DNA of 64,000 nt, taken from NCBI RefSeq assembly GCF_009380165.1, contig NZ_WHUF01000009.1:62001-126000 (forward strand), given 5' to 3'. Of this stretch, positions 11,301 through 16,864 are shown in pieces; positions within the stretch are counted from its first letter, which is position 1; the number at the start of each line of letters is the position of its first letter. Made by a program: the position numbers and the translations under genes. The notes beneath the pieces were generated by a model. The model had not been told where the DNA came from. It ran no database searches and worked only from the letters and a program-made list of their open reading frames with translations. The DNA comes from Rugamonas rivuli. GTDB taxonomy: Bacteria; Pseudomonadota; Gammaproteobacteria; Burkholderiales; Burkholderiaceae_D.

Positions 11301-12225
11301 CGGTGCTCAGGGCGTTCAACTGCTGGCTTTTGAGCGCGGCGAAGTCCTGGGTTTCCATCGCGGCCAGCTGGGCGCTGGACATCTGGCCCAGCTGCAGCGT
11401 GGTCAAGGCGGCGGTTTGCGCGGTGGTCAGCGCGACGATCTGGTCGGTGCTGAGGGCGGCGAACTGCTTGGTGGTCAGCGCGGCGATCTGCGCGGTCTTC
11501 AGCGAGGCGAAGCCGTCGGTGCCCAGCGCGGCCAGCTGGTCGGTGCCGAGGGCGCTGATCTGCAAGGTCGACAGGTTGCTGCTTTGCGCGGTGCGCAGCG
11601 CGGCCATCTGCGCCGTGGTCAGCGCGCCCAGCTGGCTGGTGGCCAGCGCGTTCAATTGCTGCGTGCCAAGCGCGGCGATGTCATCGGTGTCGATGGCGGC
11701 CAGCTGGTTGCTGCTCAGCGCGGCGATCTGGCGGGTTTGCAGCGAGGCGGCCTGGCTGCTGCTCAGGGAGACGATCTGGTCGGTGGTCAGCGAGCGCAGC
11801 TGCGCGGTGCTCAGCGCCACCAGCTGGCTGCTGCGCAGCGCGGCGATGTCGTCGGTGCCGACGATGGACAATTGCTGGGTGCCCAGCGCGGCCAGCTGCA
11901 CGGTCGCCAGCGAGGCGAACTGGTCGGTGGTGAGGCCGTTGACCAGCTGGTTGGTGCTCAGGCTGACGATCTGGCCCGTGGTCAGCGCGGCGATCTGTTT
12001 GGTGGTGAAGCCATAGCCCAACTGCTGCGTGTTGAGCGCCTGCAGGTTCTGGGTGGACAGGGCTCGTAACTGGCTGGTGCCAAAAGCGCTGAGCTGCGCG
12101 GTGCTCCATGCGGTCATTTGCAAAGTGGTGAGCAGCACGATATCCGCAGTCGTCAGAAACGCGATCTGATTGGTCTGCAGGCTGGCGATTTGGTCGGTGT
12201 TTAAACCAGGTACGATAGATGGCAT
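2323..12225 (-). CDS. Giant octapeptide-repeat protein with EF-hand-like calcium-binding C-terminus (3,300 aa)
   Basis: The start is set at ATG 12225 (MPSIVPGLNTDQ), preceded by TAAGGAGATTACTTAAC, a strong ribosome binding site; a start 13 codons upstream lacks one. Residues ~9-3029 are an uninterrupted array of about 378 octapeptides, consensus [STGKN][TS]x[QD][ILVF]x[AS]L (for example TTDQIVAL). The last ~266 residues hold PLVLDLDGNGVQTLG and further DxDxDG-type loops (DRNGDGVINDGGEL, DSNGDGQITSAD, DANSDGISQADEL), a domain common at the C-terminus of large type-I-secreted adhesins. An Ala/Gln-rich tail ends in FSVPNR. No Sec signal is visible, so calcium-dependent export by a type I system is plausible, but no transporter gene lies here. 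Likely role (inference): an extracellular or surface repeat protein such as an adhesin or matrix component. It is followed downstream on the same strand by a GT41 glycosyltransferase. Confidence 0.93.
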   Translation of the reverse strand: MPSIVPGLNTDQIASLQTNQIAFLTTADIVLLTTLQMTAWSTAQLSAFGTSQLRALSTQNLQALNTQQLGYGFTTKQIAALTTGQIVSLSTNQLVNGLTTDQFASLATVQLAALGTQQLSIVGTDDIAALRSSQLVALSTAQLRSLTTDQIVSLSSSQAASLQTRQIAALSSNQLAAIDTDDIAALGTQQLNALATSQLGALTTAQMAALRTAQSSNLSTLQISALGTDQLAALGTDGFASLKTAQIAALTTKQFAALSTDQIVALTTAQTAALTTLQLGQMSSAQLAAMETQDFAALKSQQLNALSTATTAVLSTDQVAALTTAQIAAMRSSQLRGLSTDQIVALTSAQVAALGTQQIIVLTSDQVAAIETRDLAAMKTAQVAAFTTAQINALGTAQLAGLTTAQASGLATQQLAALSTTLLAAMETQDLAALRTLQIAALATSGIAALGTDQIVALTSLQMGALKTTQLAALGTDQIAALNTAHIAGLASQQVAALSTTQLSALSTANLASLKTQQLAAMGTGQIASLSTDQIVALKTAQANALSSLQLSALSSDQLNAMSTQDLAALRTQQLAGLSTSNVRSLTTDQIAALTTAQVAALNTQQIVALDTNQIVALTTGQATSLTTRQIAALGSNQVAALETRDLAALKTAQLAAFSTAQVAALGTDQIVGLGSQQVASLATQLIAVLSTDQIAAMETQDLVALKSQQAAALSSNAVAALTTAQFASLSSVQLSNFTTAQVAALTTDQIVALTTAQAAALSTREIAALSTNQLNALETADFAALKTAQIVALTSAQVAALSTDLIVALTTAQAGALTPAQLNALSTDQLNAMETQDFAALQTSQLLGLGTKAVATLTVGQVAALKTAQIAQLTSDQIHVLNSAQLGALNTAQVNAFSTAQIGYLLTEQVAVLTTTDWASLKSTQLNALGSNQLAAVTTDQIVALTSLQAGALATQQIALLSTDQIVALETADLSALKTQQVLALGTNAVAAITTAQLQAMKTQQLAALSSKQLAALSTDQIVALTTAQASSLGSQQIAALSSDQLLAVETDDLAALKTAQLAALGTNQVNLLSTDQIVALTSAQFASLSTRQLQSLSTAQIAAMETRDLAALRTAQIAGLSTDHLNALSSTQLQAMTTAQLAALASSQLAALSTAQIANLSTVQVYSLVTAQVAMLSSDQLVALGTQGLSLMKTAQIAALKTSQIATLNSDQIAALTTLQVGNLGTQQIAALSSDQLNAMESQDFAALKTAQFAALGTDVIASLTTTQIAALTTTQVASLSTRQLTALGTAQLQVFSSADIAALRTGQILALTTDQLDALGSDQFRALSIAQLAALSSAQFQSLTTDQIVALSTQQAANLGTAQVRALSATQLAALETQDLAAFKTLQVAALSTSQFILLNSDQIAGLSVTQVANLTSQQLTALATDQVRALETQDLAALRTVQLQSLSTDQLDAISTDQLQAMTAAQLASLSTAQFQGLQTSQITSLTTAQVAGLATGQVSSLTAGQLAALNTDEIAALKTAQINALRTAQITLLSTDQIMALTSSQVGSMTTGQLSSLSSDQIAALSTADFAALSAAQLAALGALSNLSTDQIQALTLNQIAGLTTDQIAAFTTNQIVALTTKQIASVSTAGIGVLSSDQLRALELQDLAAMKTSQIAAFKTLQITQLTTDQVQALTTAQAAGLSTGQVAALTTDQVQALSSDELSALKTAQIAALNSDQIAALALAQVQGLGATQLNAFSSAQVQSLSSDQIVALTTQQFQALGTAQVAALSTQQLGAIETEDLAALKTAQIAALGTGQVQALAADRIAALTTAQAQALTTNQLLALSSAQIQALNTDDLGALKAAQIAALGSDQLNALIVDQWQSLGSAQLNALTTAQFRALSTTQIAQLTTQQYTQLGTAQLAALSSDQLATMELEDLAALLSNQILALGTLQITQLDLAHIASLTTLQVAALSSNQLLALSTDQLQSITTDDLQALKTAQVQALSTNQLISLTMDQLQNLTTAQMDALTSAQAASLTTAQIAALTTLQVDNLATRQLGALGSNQIAAISTDNFATLSSTQIGALNAAQFGAITTDQMVALSSMQAASLSTAQVAALSSDQLDALETADFAALKSSQIAAIGSANIAALTTGLVSALTTAQIVGLGSGQIAALSTDHIAVLGTAQVGTLSTAQITALSTNQIVALSTMDFVALRSNQLAAFSTAQFAALTSDQLNALSTSAFTGLTTQMLASLTAAQFGQLSTTQVAALTSLQAPSLSTDQLGALTTDQFAALGTSAVSHLLAAQFSSLGTDQIVALSTAQVRSLSSVQLTALTSNQVGALETADLAALSTAQITTLGSDQLLALLTDQFASLSTSQVAALTTDQVAGGLNTDQIVALTTAQATSLATRQVAALTTAQIVALETADLSSFTTRQMVALGSDQIAALGSDQLNALTTAELGALTTSQLSNGLRTAQLAALDSAHIAALGTAQLAYGLSSDSIAALTTDQIVALRTAQTVALATSQVQALTTDQIVALSTAQASTLSTQQIASLTTDQIVALETVDLNAMGTRQIAAFSSVQIAELGSAQLNALSLAQLAAFSTAQLANGLQTKQVAALDTDHIAALSTAQLAYGLTIANLQALGSDQIRALKTAQLAALTTAQASSLSTDQIVALQTAQITGLSTAQMPTLTADQLAALSTAQVAALDTQDLAALTASQFIGLSTDQTVALTTAQIRGLKTAQIAAIDVPQVNVLSTDQIAALSTAQAASLSINAIVALSTNQIGALQTADVAALGTLQVSSLDVSQLAGLNTAQIQALTSLQLGAMTADQMFALSTSQIAALRTAQIGYLNTTQLAALSNTQIQALTTAQVASIKLSQITALTVDQMAAFNTDQLQAVTTSQIQTLTSTQLNALTGTQAAALTTTQMAALKNAQIAALTIDQINAFTTTQLGAWTTSQLGSLTATQIGYLSTTQIAGLTNAQVAGLKTSQLIVFTTDQIAAFTAGQVPSLTTAGLAALSVTQANAFTGGQVGAMSVTQTMALNASSSNYATPLVLDLDGNGVQTLGIAAGVQFDIRAEGKKVNTGWVDAHDGLLALDRNGDGVINDGGELFGSATTLADGSKAADGYAALKSLDSNGDGQITSADSAFGALRVWVDANSDGISQADELKTLDQLGIAAIGTDAQHTLTLQNGNAIGLTSSYTGTDGSTHASADVWFLAQKTATTAAATLQQQVSGLSNAMATYASAASAAPAPQAALTKPSDAATSDANAQALADAMQHYRSRQALQGAATALSNQHEDAARNAGNWFSVPNR
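3139..12201 (-). repeat. Octapeptide (24-bp) tandem array with alternating 7- and 10-unit blocks
   Basis: About 9.06 kb encodes ~378 tandem 8-residue units. A marker unit with acidic residues (typically ETQDLAAL or ETADFAAL), followed by a unit starting with Lys or Arg (KTAQIAAL), recurs at intervals that mostly alternate between 7 and 10 units. From the N-terminus the markers fall near units 16, 23, 30, 37, 47, 54, 64, 71, 81, 88, 98, 105, 115, 122, 132 and 139, continuing to about 347. In many blocks a DQIVAL-type unit lies four units before the marker. A few units carry a one-residue insertion (LGYGF, LVNGL, LAYGL) near both ends, and one is shortened (GALSNL). The final ~31 units lack markers. 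Confidence 0.92.
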
Positions 12226-12338
12226 GTTAAGTAATCTCCTTACGGAAATATATAGTACCGCCAAACGAACTCATACGGAGAGTACAGAGGCAAAAGTAGT
12301 TTAAATCTTGGCCTGAAAACAATGACTTAGCGCGCTTT

Positions 12339-12376
12339 TCGTCATCCAATTGTCATCAATTCTCACGGCCTAAAAT
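12339..12376 (+). promoter_or_regulatory. Pho-box-like direct repeats with -10 element upstream of nudC
   Basis: TCGTCAT-CCAA-TTGTCAT-CAAT-TCTCACG shows 7-nt elements starting 11 bp apart at 12339, 12350 and 12361. This is the spacing of PhoB boxes (consensus CTGTCAT with 4-bp AT-rich spacers). A TAAAAT -10 candidate at 12371-12376 lies 10 bp after the second spacer, as in Pho promoters with no -35. It also lies within a short inverted repeat, CCTAAA/TTTAGG (12369-12387). The match is imperfect, so the identity of the regulator is uncertain. Confidence 0.35.
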
Positions 12377-12434
12377 AATCATTTAGGAAACACTGTAAGA
12401 TCATGTTTTGCGATCAAACCAGAGCTTCCCCGCC

Positions 12435-13253
12435 ATGCTGCTGACTCCCGCCACATTTACCCCGCTGACCCGTCCGCAAAATCATGACCATCCGCTAACT
12501 TTCGTGTTCCATCGCGGAGAGTTGCTTTTGCGCAACGAAATTCTGGGCTTGCCCGACGCGCAGGCGGTCGCCGCGCTGAATTTGCCGCCCGAGCGCTTCC
12601 ATGCGCTGGGCGAGTGGGAGGGCCGCTACTACCAGCTGGCGTGGGTCGAGCAGCCCGATGTGCCGGGGCCGGAGTACGGTTATCACGGCCTGCGTTCGCT
12701 GTTCGGCCTGGTCGACGAAGGTTTCGCGGCGCTGGCCGGGCGGGCTTTTCAGCTGGCCGAATGGGCGCGCACGCATCGCTACTGCGGCGTGTGCGCGACG
12801 CCGATGCGGCAGCTGGAGGGCGAGCGCTGCCAGCAATGCCCCAACTGCGGCATGAGCGCCTATCCGCGCATCTCGCCGGCCATGATGGTGTTGATACGCA
12901 AGGGCGAGCAAGTGCTGCTGGCCATGCACGCCAACGCGCCGTACAAGCGCTACACGGCGCTGGCTGGTTTCCTGGAGGCGGGCGAGTCGATCGAGGAGGC
13001 GGTGCACCGCGAGGTGTACGAAGAGGTCGGACTGCGGGTGCACAACTTGAAGTACTTCGGCAGCCAGTCGTGGCCGTTCCCGCATTCGCTGATGATCGCC
13101 TACACGGCCGAGTATCTGGACGGCGACATCCGCGTCGATCCGAGCGAAATCGCCGACGCGCGCTGGTTCGGCCCGGACGACGAGTGGCCGGACATGACCA
13201 CCACGGTGTCGATCGCGGCCGAGCTACTGAAGACCTACCGGCCGCGGGCCTAG
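12435..13253 (+). CDS. nudC: NAD(+)/NADH diphosphatase (RNA deNADding Nudix hydrolase)
   Basis: NudC hydrolyses NAD(H) to NMN(H) and AMP and removes NAD caps from RNA 5' ends. Visible are the zinc ribbon (CGVC ... CQQCPNC), a complete Nudix box GFLEAGESIEEAVHREVYEE followed by VGL, and the NADH-pyrophosphatase signature SQSWPFPHSLM. The 272-residue product is normal for the family (E. coli ~257). ATG 12435 (MLLTPATF) is chosen; an in-frame TTG at 12408 would add nine residues (MRSNQSFPA) and cannot be excluded, since neither start has a strong ribosome binding site. The gene diverges from the giant repeat gene. folE follows 61 bp downstream on the same strand. Confidence 0.93.
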   Translation: MLLTPATFTPLTRPQNHDHPLTFVFHRGELLLRNEILGLPDAQAVAALNLPPERFHALGEWEGRYYQLAWVEQPDVPGPEYGYHGLRSLFGLVDEGFAALAGRAFQLAEWARTHRYCGVCATPMRQLEGERCQQCPNCGMSAYPRISPAMMVLIRKGEQVLLAMHANAPYKRYTALAGFLEAGESIEEAVHREVYEEVGLRVHNLKYFGSQSWPFPHSLMIAYTAEYLDGDIRVDPSEIADARWFGPDDEWPDMTTTVSIAAELLKTYRPRA

Positions 13254-13314
13254 CGGGTGCGGTGCCGCGGATTTCTATATACTGTCGGCAATCGTAAAAA
13301 AAAGGTGTTTCATC

Positions 13315-13881
13315 ATGTCTCAAAAAGAATTCTCGGAAGGCGACTGGCGTCGCCTGATCGCCAGTTTCGGTGAAGATCCTGACCGCCCGGGCCTGGTGGA
13401 AACGCCGGCCCGCGTCACCAAGGCATGGAAACACTGGACCTCCGGCTACGGCCAGGATCCGGTCGAGCTGCTGAAAGCCTTCGAAGACGGCGCCGAGCAG
13501 TACAACGAATTGATCGTGGTGCGCGGCATCCCGGTCTATAGCCATTGCGAACACCACCTGGCGCCGTTCTTCGGCAAGGCCACGGTCGGCTACGTCCCGA
13601 ACGGCAAGATCGTCGGCCTGTCCAAGCTGACCCGTCTGGTGGACTGCTTCGCCAAGCGCCTGCAGGTGCAGGAACGCATGACCATGCAGATCGCCAACGC
13701 GCTGATGGAAGTGCTGGAGCCGAAAGCGGTCGGTGTGGTGGTCAAGTGCCGCCACCTGTGCATGGAAAGCCGCGGCATCCGCACGCCGGGCGAAGAAACC
13801 GTCACCTCGGCCATGCTTGGCGAGCTGCAGCCCAATCTGGCGATGCGTACCGAGTTCCTGGCCCTGGCGCGCGAGAACTAA
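13315..13881 (+). CDS. folE: GTP cyclohydrolase I
   Basis: The enzyme converts GTP to 7,8-dihydroneopterin triphosphate, the first step of tetrahydrofolate and pterin synthesis, in the cytoplasm. The 188-residue protein contains the zinc and active-site signatures YSHCEHHLAPFFGKATVGY and the second Cys/His set VKCRHLCMESRG, plus the ETPARVTKAW N-terminal motif. An AAAAAAAAGGTG stretch precedes the ATG. It is a canonical type IA FolE of the proteobacterial length class. The next gene begins 5 bp after its stop, suggesting co-transcription. Confidence 0.96.
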   Translation: MSQKEFSEGDWRRLIASFGEDPDRPGLVETPARVTKAWKHWTSGYGQDPVELLKAFEDGAEQYNELIVVRGIPVYSHCEHHLAPFFGKATVGYVPNGKIVGLSKLTRLVDCFAKRLQVQERMTMQIANALMEVLEPKAVGVVVKCRHLCMESRGIRTPGEETVTSAMLGELQPNLAMRTEFLALAREN

Positions 13882-13886
13882 GTGGC

Positions 13887-15182
13887 ATGGCGGCGATCGC
13901 ATGGCAGCACGGCGGCCTCGACGCCGCTTTCGCACTGGCGGCCCAGCAGCAGCGGCCGCTGTTCCTGTACTGGGGCGCGGTCTGGTGCCCGCCCTGCAAC
14001 CGGGTCAAATCCGATATTTTTGCGCGCGACGAGTTCGTGCAGCGCTCGGCGGAGGTGGTGTGCTACCACCTCGACGGCGACAGCGCGGGCGCGCAGGCGC
14101 TGGCTGCGCAGTACGGCTTGCGCAGCTATCCGACGCTGGTGCTGTACGCGCCGGACGGCAGCGAAATCACGCGCCTGCCGTGCGAGCTGGATGGTGAGCT
14201 GTTCGTGGCCGCCTTCGACGCGGCGCTGGCCGTGCATGCGGCCGGATCGTCGGCTGCGGCGGCGCTGGCGGCGGCCCTGTCCGGCGAACGCAAGCTCAGC
14301 GCCGGCGAGTGGTCGCTGCTGAGCCATTATTCCTGGGATACCGACGAAGGCCGCCTGCTGGGCACGCGCGCGCTGGCGCCGACGCTGCTGGCGCTGGTGC
14401 ATGCCTGCGATGATGCCGATGCATCGGTGCGCCTGCAACTGCACGCGCAGCTGGCCACGGCCGGCAAGGATATCGACACGGCGGTCAACGCCGCCTTGCT
14501 GCTGAAGGTGTTTGGCGATGCGCGCCTGGCGCGGTCGAACATGGACATCCTCGGCAACAGCGGCATCAACCTGATCAAGTACGCCACGCGGCGCGAAGAA
14601 TTGGTGGCGGCGCTGGGCAGCGCGGCCGCGCAATGGGCCGACGATTTCTGGCTGAGCGCGCCGGACCGCTTGACGGCGGTGCGTCTGCAAATGCGCCTGG
14701 GCCGCCTGCTGACGCCGACGCAGGGCTTGCAGGAGCAGGTGCGGCTGCGGGTGGAAGAAGCGCTGGCCGCATCGACCGATCCGTATGAACGCCACACGCT
14801 GGTCAACACGGCGGTGAGCGCGCTGAACGACGCAGGCCTGTCGGCGCAGGCCGAGCAAGTGCTGCTGGCAGAATTGCCGCGTTCGCATGCACCGTACTAC
14901 TTCATGCTGAGTCTGGCCTCCAGCGCCAAGCGGCGCGGCGATGCGGCAGCTGTGCTGGACTGGTATGGCAAGGCATGGCAAGCGGCCGTAGGCCCGGCGA
15001 CGCGCCTGCAATGGGGCGTCACCTATCTGAGCAGCCTGCTGGAACTGGCGCCGCAAGACAGCGCCCGCATCGAGCAAGCCCGACAGGGCCTGCGCGCCGA
15101 CATCGAAATCGCCGGCGACGACGCCCACCAACAGCGCAACCAGGCCCAGCTACAAAAACTGCCGGCGGTTTTTAACGCTTGA
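13887..15182 (+). CDS. Thioredoxin-fold protein with long helical C-terminal region
   Basis: 431 residues starting MAAIAWQHGG. The N-terminal ~110 residues form a thioredoxin-like domain with WCPPC at residues 33-37 and the cis-proline segment YPTLVLYAPDG. This redox centre resembles thioredoxin and DUF255/DsbD-type domains. The remaining ~300 residues are Ala/Leu-rich and probably helical (TPR-like: EQVLLAELPRSHAPYYFMLSLASSAKRRGD), with no recognised catalytic motif. No signal peptide is visible, so a cytoplasmic disulfide reductase or chaperone-type role is likely. It starts 5 bp after folE and overlaps the convergent M28 peptidase gene by 11 bp at their 3' ends. The specific substrate is unknown. 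Confidence 0.8.
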   Translation: MAAIAWQHGGLDAAFALAAQQQRPLFLYWGAVWCPPCNRVKSDIFARDEFVQRSAEVVCYHLDGDSAGAQALAAQYGLRSYPTLVLYAPDGSEITRLPCELDGELFVAAFDAALAVHAAGSSAAAALAAALSGERKLSAGEWSLLSHYSWDTDEGRLLGTRALAPTLLALVHACDDADASVRLQLHAQLATAGKDIDTAVNAALLLKVFGDARLARSNMDILGNSGINLIKYATRREELVAALGSAAAQWADDFWLSAPDRLTAVRLQMRLGRLLTPTQGLQEQVRLRVEEALAASTDPYERHTLVNTAVSALNDAGLSAQAEQVLLAELPRSHAPYYFMLSLASSAKRRGDAAAVLDWYGKAWQAAVGPATRLQWGVTYLSSLLELAPQDSARIEQARQGLRADIEIAGDDAHQQRNQAQLQKLPAVFNA

Positions 15183-16836
15183 ATTCGGCGTTGTCTTTCC
15201 ACTGCGGGCGGTCCTTGCCCTGGGCGGTCTGGTAGCCGGCTTTGAACAGCAGTTCGATGTCTTCCACCGCGCCGCTGGTGTCCCACTTGGCTTGCACCGT
15301 GTCGTTGACGGTGTGGTACTGGTGGGCGCTGTAGTTCAACAGCTTTTCACGGCCGTAGCCGGCCGCCTTGCCGACAAAGTTGGAACTGCTGCGCAGATAC
15401 ACCACCGGCACGCCGCCCCGCGCAAATTCGAACTGGTCGCCACGGTAGAAGCTGCCGTAGTCGGCATTGCTGTCCGGCCGCACGCTCCGGCCCTGGCTGC
15501 GCGCGATGCCGGCGACGATGTCGTCGGCGCTGGATTTGCCCATGCCGCTCAGCTCGACATCGCGGGTGCGGCCCCACATGTTCAAGCCGTCGACGTTGAT
15601 GTTCAGCAGCGTCTTGTTCAGCGGGTAGAGCGGATTGCGCGCGTAGTATTGCGCACCGAGCAGGCCGCGTTCCTCGGCCGTGGTCAGCACGAAGACGATG
15701 GTGCGCTTGGGCGCGACCGGCAGCGCCTTGTAGGCGCGCGCGATTTCCAGCAGCGCGGCGACGCCGGTGGCGTTGTCCATCGCGCCGTGGAAGATCTGCT
15801 GCGTGCGCGGTCCCGGCAGGCTTTCATCGATGCCGAAATGGTCCCAGTGCGCGGTGTAGACGACCACTTCATTCTTCAGCAGCGGATCGGAACCCGGTAT
15901 CTTGGCCACCACGTTGTGCGAGGCGACTTCGCGCCAGGCATTGAGCGCGGTGACGTTGAGCTTGACGCCCAGCGGCACCGGATGGAAGTTGCGCTGCAGC
16001 GCCTGCTGCTTGAGCGCGTCGAAATCCTGGCCGGCCGCCTTGAACAGCTCGCGCGCGCGGTCGCCCTGCAGCCAGCCGGGGATGGCTGGGAAGGCCGGGT
16101 CCGGCGTCTTGCTCTTGATGGCGAAATTCTCGCGGCCCCAGCTGTTGCGCACCACGTCGTACGGGTAGGTGGCCGGCTTGGTCTCATGCACGATCAGCGC
16201 GCCGGCCGCGCCCAGCTTGGCCGCCATCTCGAACTTGTAGTTCCAGCGGCCGTAACGGGTGATCGCGTTGCCGCCGAACATGGCCGGGTCCAGCTGCTTC
16301 GGGCGCTTGGGATCGGCCACCTGCGGATCGTTGATCAGCATGACCAGCGTCTTGCCCTTGAGGTCGACGCCCTTGTAGTCGTCCCACTGGAATTCCGGCG
16401 CCTGCACGCCGTAGCCGACAAACACCAGCTCCGAATTGGCGACCTCGATTTTTTTCTCGGTGCGCGCGGTCCAGGCGACGTAATCGTCGCCGAAGGTCAG
16501 CTGCTTGGTCTGGCCGTCCTTGACGTAGCTCAGCGTCGGATGGCTGGAAATGGCCACCAGCGGCACCGCCTGCAAATAGGTGCCGTCCGGGTTGCCCGGT
16601 TCCAGTCCCAGTTTCTTGAACTGCTGTTGCAGGTAGTCCAGGGTGACGGTTTCGCCGCGCGTGCCCGGCGCCCGGCCTTCGAACTCGTCGGAGGCCAGCA
16701 TGGTGATGTGTTCCAGCAGACGTTCTCCGTCGATGCTGGCCATCGCTGCCTCGGCCGGCTTGCCGGTCTTGGGTGGGGCGGCGTGGGCATGGCCGCTGCT
16801 TAACGCCAGCAGCGCCATCGACAGTAGGAATTTCAT
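15172..16836 (-). CDS. Secreted M28-family metallo-aminopeptidase
   Basis: 554 residues from ATG 16836 (MKFLLSMALLALSSGHAHA), which gives a clean signal peptide; an upstream in-frame extension to 16953 would bury it. The M28 two-zinc ligands are visible in order: AHWDHFG, GAMDNATG, TTAEERG with the general-base Glu, NVDGLN, and SAHQYHTVND. The region between the N-terminus and the first zinc ligand (~residues 130-260) looks like the PA-domain insert of this family. It is probably a periplasmic or secreted aminopeptidase that trims peptides for nutrition. It lies 28 bp downstream of a LysR gene on the same strand and overlaps the preceding convergent gene by 11 bp. Confidence 0.92.
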   Translation of the reverse strand: MKFLLSMALLALSSGHAHAAPPKTGKPAEAAMASIDGERLLEHITMLASDEFEGRAPGTRGETVTLDYLQQQFKKLGLEPGNPDGTYLQAVPLVAISSHPTLSYVKDGQTKQLTFGDDYVAWTARTEKKIEVANSELVFVGYGVQAPEFQWDDYKGVDLKGKTLVMLINDPQVADPKRPKQLDPAMFGGNAITRYGRWNYKFEMAAKLGAAGALIVHETKPATYPYDVVRNSWGRENFAIKSKTPDPAFPAIPGWLQGDRARELFKAAGQDFDALKQQALQRNFHPVPLGVKLNVTALNAWREVASHNVVAKIPGSDPLLKNEVVVYTAHWDHFGIDESLPGPRTQQIFHGAMDNATGVAALLEIARAYKALPVAPKRTIVFVLTTAEERGLLGAQYYARNPLYPLNKTLLNINVDGLNMWGRTRDVELSGMGKSSADDIVAGIARSQGRSVRPDSNADYGSFYRGDQFEFARGGVPVVYLRSSSNFVGKAAGYGREKLLNYSAHQYHTVNDTVQAKWDTSGAVEDIELLFKAGYQTAQGKDRPQWKDNAEFKR

Positions 16837-16864
16837 GTGGAAATGATTGTTAAGAAGGAATGCC

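Noticed and set aside
2141-12069. Very long open frames antisense to, or out of frame with, the giant gene (for example plus-strand frames at 4799-8725 and 9280-12069, minus-strand 2141-6622).
   Set aside because: They are by-products of the 24-bp GC-rich periodicity, which removes stops from several frames at once. They have no ribosome binding sites and give low-complexity Arg/Ala/Gly/Gln- or Trp/Ser-rich translations.
3139-12201. Resemblance of LTTDQIVAL units to the LTPxQVVAIA start of TAL-effector repeats.
   Set aside because: The unit is 8 residues rather than 33-35, with no repeat-variable di-residue and no TALE termini; the similarity is superficial.
3139-12201. CRISPR-like tandem repeats.
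   Set aside because: Repeats are contiguous, in-frame and coding, with no unique spacers.
15292-16803. Plus-strand open frame opposite the M28 peptidase.
   Set aside because: Shadow of a GC-rich gene; no recognisable motifs.
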